A stretch of DNA of 64,000 bases from Ligilactobacillus ubinensis. Its GTDB lineage: Bacteria > Bacillota > Bacilli > Lactobacillales > Lactobacillaceae. The stretch spans positions 58,959 through 122,958 of the forward strand of contig NZ_JAIULA010000006.1 of assembly GCF_024160875.1 (NCBI RefSeq), given 5' to 3'. The number at the start of each line of letters is the position of its first letter. Position 1 is the first letter of the stretch. The notes under the pieces are model-generated. The model was given only the letters and a program-made list of their open reading frames with translations. It made no database searches and was not told where the DNA came from. The position numbers were made by a program, and so were the translations under genes. Shown here one piece after another: positions 46,661 through 55,967 of this stretch.

Positions 46661-47864
46661 TGTAATTACACGAATTGAACAAGCTTTGCAAGTCTTAAAA
46701 AATGGTGGATTAATAATCGTTACCGACTCTGAAAAAAGAGAAGCGGAAGGAGACATGGTTGGATTAGCTGAATACGCAACCCAAGAAACTGTAAATAAAA
46801 TGGTTAGTAAAGCTCGCGGTTTATTATGTGTTCCAATGACTCAAGAATATGCCAATCGACTTAATTTAACAATGATGACCGCTAACGAAACTGAACCTTT
46901 TGGAACAGCTTTTACTATTAGCGCCGATGCCAAAACCACATCCACTGGTATATCTGCTATCGAACGTGCAGATACAATTAGACAATTAGCTAATTCAAAT
47001 AAACATGCCGATGATTTTTATCATCCAGGCCATATTTTCCCACTAATTGCAGCCAAACATGGTGTATTACAAAGAGCTGGACATACCGAAGCAGCTGTTG
47101 ATTTAGCTAAATTAGCTGGAGTTAGTCCAGTAGCTTATATTTGTGAAATTTTGAAAAAAGATGGTTCAATGGCAAGAAAACGTGATTTAAAACCTTTTGC
47201 TGAAGGTATTCAAATGCCATTAATTTCAATTCAAGATATTATACACTATCGTTTCATAAAGGATATTGATGTTGCTGAATCTATAACACAAGTTAAATTA
47301 CCAACAAAATTTGGAAACTTTAACTTAGAAGCGTTTGACACCCATATAACAAAAGAACCAACTCTTCTTATATCTAAGGGCACCCTGGATAACCAAAAGC
47401 CCTTACTGCTAAGAATTCATTCTGAATGTCTAACAGGTGATATATTTAGCTCAAAACGTTGTGATTGTGGTGAGCAATTAGACTTATCTCTAAAAATGAT
47501 TGAAAAAGCTGGCTACGGTGCTGTCTTATATTTACGACAAGAAGGGCGTGGTATCGGATTATCTAATAAGCTAAAGGCGTATAAATTACAAGAACAAGGA
47601 TTTGATACAGTTGATGCCAATATTCATCTTGGATTTGCCCCTGATCAACGAAACTATGGTTTAGTTGCTTCAATTTTAAAGAAAAAAGGTATCAATCAAG
47701 TAGAGCTATTAACTAATAACCCAGATAAAATTAAACAACTTACATTATTGGGAATCAAGGTAACGAACCGTATTTCAATAGAAACCACTCCAAATATTGA
47801 TGATCAAACATATCTACAGACTAAAAAGCATAAATTAAGCCATTTACTCAAGGAGGTACAATAA
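46644..47864 (+). CDS. ribBA: Bifunctional DHBP synthase / GTP cyclohydrolase II
   Basis: A 406-residue fusion. Residues 1-205 are 3,4-dihydroxy-2-butanone-4-phosphate synthase ([32 protein letters not shown]). Residues 206-406 are GTP cyclohydrolase II with the zinc cysteines in [20 protein letters not shown] and [11 protein letters not shown]. It supplies both precursors of the pathway. GGAGG precedes the ATG inside the ribE end. Confidence 0.97.
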   Translation: MTKNIDVITRIEQALQVLKNGGLIIVTDSEKREAEGDMVGLAEYATQETVNKMVSKARGLLCVPMTQEYANRLNLTMMTANETEPFGTAFTISADAKTTSTGISAIERADTIRQLANSNKHADDFYHPGHIFPLIAAKHGVLQRAGHTEAAVDLAKLAGVSPVAYICEILKKDGSMARKRDLKPFAEGIQMPLISIQDIIHYRFIKDIDVAESITQVKLPTKFGNFNLEAFDTHITKEPTLLISKGTLDNQKPLLLRIHSECLTGDIFSSKRCDCGEQLDLSLKMIEKAGYGAVLYLRQEGRGIGLSNKLKAYKLQEQGFDTVDANIHLGFAPDQRNYGLVASILKKKGINQVELLTNNPDKIKQLTLLGIKVTNRISIETTPNIDDQTYLQTKKHKLSHLLKEVQ

Positions 47865-48340
47865 TGAAAACATATGGTGGTAGTATAGTTGGTACTAATA
47901 AAAAAATAGGTATTGTAGTTTCAGACTTTAATCAATTAATTACTAGCAAATTGCTCAGTGGAACAGTAACTGAATTACAGAAATTTGGAGTATATGATCA
48001 AGATATCACTGTAGTTCATGTACCTGGGGCAATGGAATTGCCTCGCGTTGCTAATCAGTTAAGTAAAACAAATTTATTCGATGGACTAATAGCTCTTGGT
48101 TCTGTAATTAAAGGTGAGACCTCACACTATGACTATGTTTGTTCAGAAACTGCACGCGGTATATCGCAAGTATCACTGGACAGTAAAATTCCAGTTATGT
48201 TCGGTGTACTAACAACCGATACTATAGAACAAGCAATAAATCGTTCTGGTGGTAAAGGTGGTAATAAAGGCAGCGAATGTGCCCAAGGTGTTCTCCAAAT
48301 GATTGGCTTTGATAACTGGATAAAAAATTCGCTCCACTAA
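47864..48340 (+). CDS. ribH: 6,7-dimethyl-8-ribityllumazine synthase
   Basis: A 158-residue lumazine synthase. Recognised by [33 protein letters not shown] and [15 protein letters not shown]. It condenses the RibB and RibD products and assembles in large capsids in many bacteria. It starts at the ribBA stop (AAGGAGGTACAATAATG) and ends the operon. Confidence 0.97.
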   Translation: MKTYGGSIVGTNKKIGIVVSDFNQLITSKLLSGTVTELQKFGVYDQDITVVHVPGAMELPRVANQLSKTNLFDGLIALGSVIKGETSHYDYVCSETARGISQVSLDSKIPVMFGVLTTDTIEQAINRSGGKGGNKGSECAQGVLQMIGFDNWIKNSLH

Positions 48341-48389
48341 CTTTTAATATTAAAATCGTTTTACTTTTAAATAAAATATTATTATCAAT

Positions 48390-48448
48390 AAGACCCTTTC
48401 TCTAACAAATATGTAGTTATCTGTATGGCAGAGAGGTGTCTTTTTTTA
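48390..48448 (+). terminator. Probable terminator of the riboflavin operon
   Basis: AAGACCCTTTCTCT pairs imperfectly with AGAGAGGTGTCTT about 30 bases later, followed by TTTTTT. It lies 50 bases after ribH. Confidence 0.65.
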
Positions 48449-48508
48449 CTCTAACTATTAAAAATATTCATACTAATATATTCCACAATGTTTATTAGTT
48501 ACATACAT

Positions 48509-48634
48509 TTACTTGATATACTTACTCAAATTACTTTTTTTAATCCATCGTCTTTTTAACACTAATGCAAAAAAGATGGGAGCAAAACCGATGAATAATA
48601 GGCTTATAAATAAACTCTTTGCTAAATCATAGAC
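48509..48634 (-). pseudogene. C-terminal half of a small membrane protein split by the IS605 element
   Basis: Reading the minus strand from the right end of the IS605 element gives 41 codons: VYDLAKSLFISLLFIGFAPI then a TM-like stretch and KKSNLSKYIK, ending in TAA. It has no start codon of its own. It joins in frame with the N-terminal half at 50655-50766 if the element is removed between TTTAA and ATTGG. The family is not recognised. Confidence 0.6.
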
Positions 48635-48639
48635 CCAAT

Positions 48640-48798
48640 GTCAACCACTCCCGTCTAAAGTCGGAAGCTTGTGAGAACTGCCCCTAACGGCGCAACGACC
48701 ACAAATTGCTTAGATACAGCGATTGCCTGTAAGCAGGTCTTACGTGCTAATTACCAAAGCCTTTATAGTCCGCAGGTTGCCAGACGGACTGTATTCTC
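48640..48798 (-). ncRNA. Candidate TnpB guide RNA (omega/reRNA) scaffold
   Basis: The non-coding stretch between the tnpB stop and the right end folds into several hairpins: AGTCCG...CGGACT (48767-48790), CCTG...CAGG (48726-48737) and the terminal CUUCCGAC-UUUA-GACGGGAG (48648-48667), then GGTTGAC. TnpB-associated RNAs arise from exactly this position and use the sequence just beyond the right end as guide, here beginning ATTGGGTCTATGATTTAG. Transcription is inferred, not shown. Confidence 0.5.
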
Positions 48799-50061
48799 TT
48801 ACATTGATGCTATACCTTTAGCCAAAATATTTTTAGCAGCATTATGGTCACGAATATGGTAGGTTTCGCATTGCGGACATGTCCAATCACGGTCGGCTAG
48901 CGTAAGTTTGTTAGTTGTTCCAGTACCCATAACAAAACCGCAAGCACTACATGTTTGGGTAGTGTTTCTAGGGTTAACGGTGATAAATTTTTGACCATAC
49001 AGATCGGCTTTATAAGCTAGCATGCCTAAAAACGTGCGCCAGCCAACATCAGAAATACTCATGGCCAGAACGTGATTTCGTAGCGTATTCTTACTTCTTA
49101 GCTCTTCAGCGACAACCAAATCGTGTTTCTTGATAAGTGTTGTCGAGACGAGATGTAGAAAGTTTTTACGGCGATTAGCAATTTTACGCTGAATAGCAGC
49201 AACGACGTTACGCTGTTTCTGATAATTCTTGGCATTACTTAATGGTTTGTGCTCTTTTTTGGCACGTAGTGCCCGTCGAGAAAGTTTACGCTGTGCTTTT
49301 GCCAACGTACCTTTAACAGAACGATAGTAACGGGGATTGGCAACAATCTTTCCTTCGGAGTCAGTTAGAAAATTATCAATATTTAAGTCAATCCCAATTG
49401 AAGTGGCTGTTTCATTATTAACTTTGTTTACAAAAGGTTGTTCAGATGCTAATTGCATTGAGACATAGTAACGACCAGTGGCGTCCATTGAGATTGTGGT
49501 TGTGCCAATACGAATATTGTCGAGACGATTGAATATTTCCTTTGATATACCCTTGAAACGCAAGCTACCTAATTTCGGTAGTTGAATATGTCGGAAATTA
49601 ATGATCCTAACACTGCCATTTTTCATGTTAGGTAGAGCTAATTTACTAGCATACATACATGAAGTTTGGTATTTTTGTTCAATTCTTTTTTTATGAAACA
49701 CTGGTATTCCAGCACGATGAACTTTTCTAAATAAATTCCAAGCAGCACGATAGTTTTTGATAGCATTAGCCTTCATTAAGCTGTCTAAATCATTATCGTT
49801 AAGCCAACCATGAACATTTGATATGCCAGTAGATGGCGTCTTTAATCGCTGTTCTAGTGTTTGAATTCGTTTTTGTACCAGTTCAATTGGTATTTTCACT
49901 TGGCGAAGTAAAAATAATTCTTTATTCATACCGTTCATTTCATTGTAAATGAAGCGACTAGCATCGCTATTACGCTTAATGAGTCTTTTCTGTTCATTGG
50001 ACGGAAAAATACGTAATTTTACGCCATAATGATATGGAAGCTTTGCCATAGTCTTACTCAA
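48799..50061 (-). CDS. tnpB: TnpB, RNA-guided nuclease of the IS605 element
   Basis: A 420-residue TnpB of full length. RuvC catalytic residues are D225 (SIGIDLNIDNF), E319 (LVVAEELRSKN) and D405 (YHIRDHNAAKNI). The zinc ribbon between the last two has CSAC (371-374) and CPQC (395-398). The N-terminal helical and wedge regions are intact, so it may be active. TnpB cuts DNA at sites flanked by the element's target motif, favouring retention of the element. Start: TTG behind AAGGGGGG. Confidence 0.93.
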   Translation of the reverse strand: MSKTMAKLPYHYGVKLRIFPSNEQKRLIKRNSDASRFIYNEMNGMNKELFLLRQVKIPIELVQKRIQTLEQRLKTPSTGISNVHGWLNDNDLDSLMKANAIKNYRAAWNLFRKVHRAGIPVFHKKRIEQKYQTSCMYASKLALPNMKNGSVRIINFRHIQLPKLGSLRFKGISKEIFNRLDNIRIGTTTISMDATGRYYVSMQLASEQPFVNKVNNETATSIGIDLNIDNFLTDSEGKIVANPRYYRSVKGTLAKAQRKLSRRALRAKKEHKPLSNAKNYQKQRNVVAAIQRKIANRRKNFLHLVSTTLIKKHDLVVAEELRSKNTLRNHVLAMSISDVGWRTFLGMLAYKADLYGQKFITVNPRNTTQTCSACGFVMGTGTTNKLTLADRDWTCPQCETYHIRDHNAAKNILAKGIASM

Positions 50062-50159
50062 TTAGTTTCACCCCCCTTAACTATGATAAAATCAGTATAA
50101 CATATAAGCTAATATAAAGCCTTTACAAAACTATATATATAATACTAAGGAGAATTTAC

Positions 50160-50599
50160 ATGAGTGCAAAAGATACACGCCTAGATGATGCTATTTATGA
50201 ACGTAATTACGTTTATAACTTTCATTTTCATTTAATTTGGGTAACAAAATATAGAAATCTTGCATTTACAACGCCGGCATTAGTTTCAGACATGAAGATA
50301 ATTCTGATAAGAATCGCAGAACTAAATGAGATTACAATAGAAAAAATGGAAGTAATGCCAGACCACATACACATGTTGGTAAGATTCAAGCCTAAGCACG
50401 CTCCTACTAATATTGTGAAAGCATTTAAGGGTGCCTCTGCACGCATGTTTTTCGAAAAACACCCAGAAATAAAGCGACAAAAATTCTGGGGGGGCATCTA
50501 TGGTCTCATAGTTATTACATGAGTACTTTAGGCAATATGAGCAAAGATATTGTGGAACAATATATCCAAAGCCAAAAGAAAAACACTTCACGGCGTTAA
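50160..50599 (+). pseudogene. tnpA: IS605 Y1 transposase TnpA, frameshifted at a G7 tract
   Basis: The first 112 codons are a normal Y1 (HUH) transposase with the metal-binding HIH in MPDHIHMLVRF (69-71). At 50488-50494 seven G residues shift the frame, so the frame as written ends at 50522 with FWGGIYGLIVIT. With eight G the protein would continue GGHLWSHSYYMSTLGN and end at 50599 with KKNTSRR. The lost part contains the catalytic tyrosine (Y119 or Y120). It is either inactivated, phase-variable, or rescued by slippage. Confidence 0.85.
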
Positions 50600-50654
50600 T
50601 ACAAAGACATTCATCTGCCTGATTAAAATCATGAGATTTCTGCCCTATTTCTAA

Positions 50655-50766
50655 TTAAAGAAACATGTCTTAAATAAAGTAAAACGATAAATAGACATAA
50701 AACGCTAACTAATGAATATATAATCCATCTCCATAACACTTTTAGACTTATAATTAATAATTTCAT
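50655..50766 (-). pseudogene. N-terminal half of the small membrane protein split by the IS605 element
   Basis: From the ATG at 50766 (GAGGAAGAAG upstream) the minus strand encodes MKLLIISLKVLWRWIIYSLV and a hydrophobic continuation before meeting the IS left end; the frame ends at 50629 inside the element. Joined with 48509-48634 it gives an 80-residue protein with two TM segments. No family was recognised. It may have been a small immunity-type or regulatory membrane protein, but nothing proves this. Confidence 0.6.
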
Positions 50767-51543
50767 ATACTAAACTTCTTCCTCTTTTATCACCTAATAC
50801 CCACTCAACGCTCAGTTAAAACCAAATTTAATTATTTAATACAGCAAATATAATATAAAATTTTTAAAGTGTTTATCAAGATAGAATTATACTCTAACTA
50901 ATTAAGTTAGTAAATCATCTCTTTCAAACACATTCTTTGAAAAATTCAAAATATGTTTAACAAAACATTTGTCAACAATATTCTATAAAAAAAATTTTCA
51001 TAAATATGAAAAAGTTGCACACTTGTAAGCGCTTAATGTTAAGCTAAGTTATATTTGAAATTTATTATAGAAATATGCATAGCATTTTATGTAAATTTTT
51101 ATGTGTCAGGGGAGATATTACATCTACGCTGTATATCAATAAGGGGATTGCTATATATCGTAAAAAATATGCACATAATTATTTTCAATGTAACATATTA
51201 TTCATATCAAAGAAAGGAGTTATCTGTAAATTATCTATTAGCTAACTACAATGCCTATTTAACTACTTAGATAAATATAATCACTTATAAACGACTTTAA
51301 GCACATCAATAGCTACTTACTCAATAGCCGTAATTTTAATCTCTAACTTAATACAACACTGCTATTTTCTAGAATAAATTTTCAGATATAAAATGTTTTG
51401 CAAAACTTTGTTCTTTATTACGCTCTTAGAATTAAAGTTTTACATTGTAGGTAGTATATATCAAAACTGTGCCAAATAATAATTTTGATGATATATACTA
51501 CTGTTTTTTGTCTTGTAAGCATGATATAAAAAGGAGCTTCAAA
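50767..51543. other. Long AT-rich intergenic region before the anchored hydrolase
   Basis: About 780 bases with no convincing gene. A partial catabolite-responsive element match, TGTAAGCGCTTAAT, lies at 51024-51037 but misses the final CA of the consensus. A 71-codon plus-strand frame at 51055-51270 lacks a good RBS and has atypical composition. The end carries the RBS AAGGAGC of the next gene. Confidence 0.4.
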
Positions 51544-53982
51544 ATGAAAAAGGGGTCATATTTAAAGCCATTGTACTTAACCAAAAGAGCAGTAGCTACG
51601 GGAGCTGCAGCTATTTTATTATTAACCATGCCTTGTCAAAGCATCATACGTGTCAGTGCCGATGCCATTGTCGCATCAAGCAGTTCAGCAAGTAGTCAAA
51701 CAGCTGCTTCTAGTTCTTCATCAATAGCTAGTTCAAGTAATCAAGAAAACACTACTGCTAACACTTCAGCTACAGTTACTTCAAGCAACGCTACTGCTTC
51801 TAGCGCTTCAACTGCAGCTAATTCTAGCAGTCAAGCTGTTTTATCAGTCAATTCAACTACAACAAGCAATTCAAATAACCTAGCAGCCAAGATAAATAAC
51901 GATTCTAAGTTAAGTTCTACCGATAAAAGTAAGTTAACGGCTATTTTAACTGATGATTCTGATGAAATTACTATTGATGATGTCGGAAAAGGGGCCAATT
52001 TCAAACCCAAAGTCTATTTAGAATATTTTAGTGAAAAGTTAAATGATGTCGTTGCATTTGCTAATGGAGACAAACTTAAACTTGAACTCGGCTTAGTGTA
52101 CTTATTGATTGATCAAACTAATGATGGCAATATTGCAAGCAGATTTGACGTTTCTTCTGATACAATAAAACATCTAATTACAACGTACATCTTATATGAT
52201 GTTGCATTTGCAAAAAAGAGTGTCCTTTTGTCTTTAGTTTATGGTAGTACTACTCTTTCTAACAATTCAGATGCTAACGGTTTATATCCAAATACGACAC
52301 AATTAACTGGATCTACCTTGAATAACGAAGATGGCCAGCAAATGAATCTAAAAGCCTATTATGTTAACCAAAATTCTGATAAAACAGTTGTCATTCACTG
52401 TGGTTTCAGAGGTAATTGGAATGATGGTATCAAAACACCTGAATATGATGTTTTCTACAATAAAGGTTATAATTTGCTATTTGTTGATTCACGAGCAACT
52501 GGGGGTAGTGATGGTAATTATATAACCTATGGTCAATATGAATCTGATGATGTTTTATATTGGATAAATCAAGAGATTCAAGCACGTCCCAATCAAAAAA
52601 TTGTTCTTTATGGTACATCCATGGGTGCAGCAACAATGATGTCGGTTCTAGCTAAAAATCCTCCTGCAAATGTAAAAGGAATTATTGAAAACTGTGGTTT
52701 CAAATCAATAGATGAACAGCTAAGATACACCTATAGTTCCACTATTGCACCAGCACTTGCAAAAATTGTCGGTTCTTGGCTGGATATAGCATCTGACAAA
52801 GCTCATGAAGATTTATATATGGGATTAATGAAAACATATTATTTTGACCAAGAGTTAAAATTAAATACAACACAAAATTTACCCGAAATAGGTATGGCTA
52901 CAAACATCTCAAAATTAATCATTCACGGTGATGCAGATACTGTTGTTCCTGTTTCAAATGCCAAAACTCTCTATAGTTTATCTAATGGATATAAAGACGA
53001 ACTAATTGTAGCTGGTGCTGATCATGGAAAATCCCAAGAAGTAGCTCCTACTGCCTATCAAGAGCATATTGATAGTTTCTTTGATACCATATTTAATAAA
53101 AAATTTAGTGTCGCTGTTAATTATAAAGATGCCGACAACAACGAAATTGCTAAAGCTTCAGAATTAACTGGGAACATTGGCGATGCCTATCAAGCCAATC
53201 AAAAAGACATTCCCGGTTATACATTTAAAGAAGTCAAGGGTAACCCTAAAGGAACATTCACTAATCAGAATCAAACAGTTACCTATGTTTACACTAAAAA
53301 CCCTATAAAAACATCAAATGTCATTGTCAATTATATCGACACTGCTCATAATGAAATTGCTAAAGCTGTGGAATTAACTGGGAACATTGGCGATGCATAC
53401 CAAACTACTCAAAAAGATATTGATGGCTATACCTTCAAAGAAGTTACGGGTAATACTAAGGGAACTTTTAGCAATCAAACACAAGTGGTAACTTATCTTT
53501 ATATTAAAAACTCTGTAAAAACATCCACAGTTACCATTAATTATAAAGATACGGATAACAATGTTATTGCAAAACCTTCGCAATTAACTGGAAATATTGG
53601 TGATGCATACCAGACGACACAAAGAAATATTGCTGGTTATACTTTTAAAGAAGTTAAAGGTAACGCTAAGGGAACCTTTAGTGAAAAAGACCAAACCGTA
53701 ACTTATATCTATACTAAAAACTCTAATACAGATAATGATGGGAATAACTCTAATACCAACGGTTCAGATTCAAATAATACTAATTCACAAAACTCTAACG
53801 TTTCAAATAATATAGATTCAAAAAATAATAACCCTAGTTTAGACAATATGGTTGCAGCACACATTTTACCTCAATCAGGTGAAACCAACTTCGAGAAAGC
53901 AACTATGTTTGGTATTATTTTGATAACGCTATCTATCATTGGCGCATGTTTCATTACTATAAAACGAAATAAAAAGATTTAA
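51544..53982 (+). CDS. Cell-wall-anchored alpha/beta hydrolase with MucBP repeats
   Basis: An 812-residue surface protein. Residues 1-41 are a signal peptide (TKRAVATGAAAILLLTMP). A Ser/Thr/Ala-rich stalk follows to about 130. An S33-type hydrolase domain (about 150-520) has the catalytic triad S359 (YGTSMGAATM), D465 (HGDADTVVP) and H494 (GADHGKS). Three 70-residue MucBP-type repeats follow (about 520-730), then an Asn/Ser-rich spacer and the sorting signal LPQSG (775-779) with TM helix and KRNKKI. The frame extends upstream, but AAGGAGC before the ATG at 51544 sets the start. It probably binds mucus or wall glycans and hydrolyses an ester or peptide outside the cell. Confidence 0.88.
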   Translation: MKKGSYLKPLYLTKRAVATGAAAILLLTMPCQSIIRVSADAIVASSSSASSQTAASSSSSIASSSNQENTTANTSATVTSSNATASSASTAANSSSQAVLSVNSTTTSNSNNLAAKINNDSKLSSTDKSKLTAILTDDSDEITIDDVGKGANFKPKVYLEYFSEKLNDVVAFANGDKLKLELGLVYLLIDQTNDGNIASRFDVSSDTIKHLITTYILYDVAFAKKSVLLSLVYGSTTLSNNSDANGLYPNTTQLTGSTLNNEDGQQMNLKAYYVNQNSDKTVVIHCGFRGNWNDGIKTPEYDVFYNKGYNLLFVDSRATGGSDGNYITYGQYESDDVLYWINQEIQARPNQKIVLYGTSMGAATMMSVLAKNPPANVKGIIENCGFKSIDEQLRYTYSSTIAPALAKIVGSWLDIASDKAHEDLYMGLMKTYYFDQELKLNTTQNLPEIGMATNISKLIIHGDADTVVPVSNAKTLYSLSNGYKDELIVAGADHGKSQEVAPTAYQEHIDSFFDTIFNKKFSVAVNYKDADNNEIAKASELTGNIGDAYQANQKDIPGYTFKEVKGNPKGTFTNQNQTVTYVYTKNPIKTSNVIVNYIDTAHNEIAKAVELTGNIGDAYQTTQKDIDGYTFKEVTGNTKGTFSNQTQVVTYLYIKNSVKTSTVTINYKDTDNNVIAKPSQLTGNIGDAYQTTQRNIAGYTFKEVKGNAKGTFSEKDQTVTYIYTKNSNTDNDGNNSNTNGSDSNNTNSQNSNVSNNIDSKNNNPSLDNMVAAHILPQSGETNFEKATMFGIILITLSIIGACFITIKRNKKI
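53104..53720 (+). repeat. Three tandem MucBP-type repeats
   Basis: Period about 210 bases (70 codons). Each repeat contains NYxD, the block LTGNIGDAYQ (at about 53160, 53375 and 53585) and GYTFKEV followed by KGTF and VTYxYxKN. The DNA is similar enough for recombination to change the copy number. Confidence 0.85.
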
Positions 53983-54092
53983 CACATCCAGTTATTAGCA
54001 TAGCCCCTTTCTCTTGCTATAACTATCTAGGCCATAAAATAATAGAGTAAAGCAGTAATTATTCATATATTGATTAGCTTTATCGTAAAATA

Positions 54093-54140
54093 AAAAATGA
54101 TACTGGTAGAACATCTTTGTTCTCTATCAGTATCATTTTT
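54093..54140. terminator. Bidirectional terminator
   Basis: AAAAATGATACTGGTAGA pairs with TCTATCAGTATCATTTTT around a 12-base loop. It separates the anchored hydrolase from the convergent tetR operon. Confidence 0.9.
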
Positions 54141-54194
54141 GCTTATATTATTTTTTATTCGTCCTACGTTTTACTTAGATCTAGCATTTCTCAA

Positions 54195-54818
54195 CTATTT
54201 TCCCGTTAATCCAGCAATAATCTGGCGTTCAATTAAATCCGTATCACTTTTTTTATTTGAAGATGGGATAGACAATAGCCTTTCTTGGCTTACAAAAACT
54301 AATAATGGTCCCATAAAAATTCGCATAATTTGAAATGAAGTCAATTCCGATCTAATTTCTGGAAATCGCTTTTTAAAATCAGCTAATTTTTCTACGATAC
54401 TCCCTTCTCCAATAATCACATCTTGAAAATATATACTTAAATCATGTCCATCAAGAATTTCACGAAGAACTATTTTAATAAAATCAAAATTAACATTTAC
54501 AAATTCAAGACGATCTTTAATCACAAAATGAATTACTTCTTCTAAAGAATCAAAAGTCTTGGATTGTAAAAAAAACGTATCTCTAATTTCTGTTAAAATG
54601 GGAATCAGTAATTTAGCTAATAAATCTTCTTTAGAGGCAAAATATTTATAAATCGTCCCTTCGCTAACACCTGCTTGTTTTGCTATTTTAGCAGTTGTCG
54701 TTGCATGAAGCCCATTTTTTGCAATTAATTCTAGTGCCGCTTTGAAAACCTTCTTTTTGCCTGCAGGCATATCTTCTTTTATTATTCGTTGTTTGTATAT
54801 TGATAAACTGTCATCCAT
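54195..54818 (-). CDS. TetR-family repressor of the ABC-2 exporter operon
   Basis: A 207-residue TetR regulator: HTH GLHATTTAKIAKQAGVSEGT then IYKYFASKEDLLAKL, and a larger ligand domain. It is the last gene of an operon whose promoter carries two GTGAGT-type operators, and it probably represses that operon in the absence of the exported compound. This ABC/TetR arrangement is common among drug-exporter loci in Gram-positives. Confidence 0.88.
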   Translation of the reverse strand: MDDSLSIYKQRIIKEDMPAGKKKVFKAALELIAKNGLHATTTAKIAKQAGVSEGTIYKYFASKEDLLAKLLIPILTEIRDTFFLQSKTFDSLEEVIHFVIKDRLEFVNVNFDFIKIVLREILDGHDLSIYFQDVIIGEGSIVEKLADFKKRFPEIRSELTSFQIMRIFMGPLLVFVSQERLLSIPSSNKKSDTDLIERQIIAGLTGK

Positions 54819-54842
54819 CTATTATATTCACCTCAACATTCA

Positions 54843-55967
54843 TTATACTTTCCTATAACGTTTTAAGCCAACCACATTAAGAGCTACTAAAACTAGCAAG
54901 AAGATCAATAATGCTATAATATCGCCAATTAATTGGTTAAGCCCATCACCATACATGATTATCTTAGTTAATGCATCGCCTGTATAGGTCAGTGGTAGCA
55001 CTTTACCGATATACTGAACCCAAGTTGCCATTGAATCAAGCGGAATAATACCAGAAAAGAAAATCTGTGGAACAACAACTAATGGAATAAACTGCATCAT
55101 CTGAAATTCCGATCCCGCTAATGTTGACATTAATATTCCAAATGCCAAAGCAACCATTGCTAGTAAAACACTTATCAAAATAATGCTTAATATGCTGCCA
55201 ACTACTTCAATTTTCAACAGCCAGATTGTTGCTAAAACGATAATCGTTGTTTGTACAATTGAGACCATTCCATAACTTATCAAGTATCCAAAAACAATTT
55301 CACTTCGCTTAACCGGTGTTGCTAATAATCTATCCAGCGTACCACTTGTTCTTTCTCTTAATAAAGCCATTCCCGAAATCAAAAAAACAAAGAAAAAAAC
55401 GAAGAAACCCATTAGAATAGGAACAATTTTATTAAAAAAATTCGTGTCACTATTTCCATATTTGTAATAGCTATTAATTTTAGTTTTATTACCAGCTGTT
55501 ACAAAAAGAGATTTTGTGCTAGTCGGATTAATGTTATTAATAATTACTTCTAGTTTTTGTATTGCTTGCGACAAACCGGTTATTTTTTCCTTTGTTAATG
55601 CAACATTTAATGCTTGTTTTGTTAAAGCTGTTTTTGTAGCATCTGTGTTTGTATAAGTAACATTGTAAGTGTTAGCCTTTTCTCTGTATACAATCAATGC
55701 ATCAATTTTATTTTCTTGTAGTTTCTCTTTGGCAACAGTCTGACTTGAATATTCTACTATTGAAACATCACTTGTCTTTTCCAAATTTTTTTGCACAATC
55801 TGTGGAACATCGACAGCAGCTAGCTTAATCTTTGTATCTGAATTAGCAGAAAACATAATATTCATTAACCACATTATTAATATTGGAGCCAATAACATCA
55901 ATGCTAAAGACCGCTTATCTCGCAATAATTCAGCTAATATCCGTTTAACAATCGCAAATATTCTCAT
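54843..55967 (-). CDS. ABC-2 type permease with extracytoplasmic domain
   Basis: A 374-residue permease: TM1 near residues 18-38, a large extracytoplasmic segment (40-175), then five TM helices. The conserved GMALLRERTSGTLDRLLATP and QIFFSGIIPLDSMATWVQ identify the YhgE/YbhR-like ABC-2 drug-export group. The start overlaps the end of the ATPase gene (1 base). It forms an exporter with that ATPase. Confidence 0.9.
   Translation of the reverse strand: MRIFAIVKRILAELLRDKRSLALMLLAPILIMWLMNIMFSANSDTKIKLAAVDVPQIVQKNLEKTSDVSIVEYSSQTVAKEKLQENKIDALIVYREKANTYNVTYTNTDATKTALTKQALNVALTKEKITGLSQAIQKLEVIINNINPTSTKSLFVTAGNKTKINSYYKYGNSDTNFFNKIVPILMGFFVFFFVFLISGMALLRERTSGTLDRLLATPVKRSEIVFGYLISYGMVSIVQTTIIVLATIWLLKIEVVGSILSIILISVLLAMVALAFGILMSTLAGSEFQMMQFIPLVVVPQIFFSGIIPLDSMATWVQYIGKVLPLTYTGDALTKIIMYGDGLNQLIGDIIALLIFLLVLVALNVVGLKRYRKV

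Larger units (their letters stand above)
48341..48798. other. Region between ribH and tnpB
   Basis: It holds the rib terminator (48390-48448), the orphaned 3' half of the split membrane gene (48509-48634) and the right end of the IS605 element with its candidate guide RNA (48640-48798). A plus-strand frame at 48671-48862 lies antisense to that RNA and is not considered real. Confidence 0.6.
48640..50654. mobile_element. IS605-type element with divergent tnpA and tnpB
   Basis: About 2.0 kb with tnpB on the minus strand and a frameshifted Y1 transposase gene tnpA on the plus strand. The right end terminates in TTGAC (48644-48640) after a hairpin at 48648-48667, like the cleavage motif of ISDra2. 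The left boundary at 50654 is inferred because removing 48640-50654 leaves TTTAA followed directly by ATTGG and restores the reading frame of the interrupted gene. No target duplication is expected for this family and none is seen. Confidence 0.75.

Noticed and set aside
48671..48862. 63-codon plus-strand frame MRTAPNGATTT...
   Set aside because: It is antisense to the IS605 right end and the 3' end of tnpB; better explained by the structured guide RNA.
51024..51037. Catabolite-responsive element TGTAAGCGCTTAAT
   Set aside because: The last two bases do not fit the cre consensus and the next gene begins more than 500 bases away, so I did not annotate it as a site.
51055..51270. 71-codon plus-strand frame in the long intergenic region
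   Set aside because: No RBS, very AT-rich and Ile/Tyr-rich translation, no recognisable domain.
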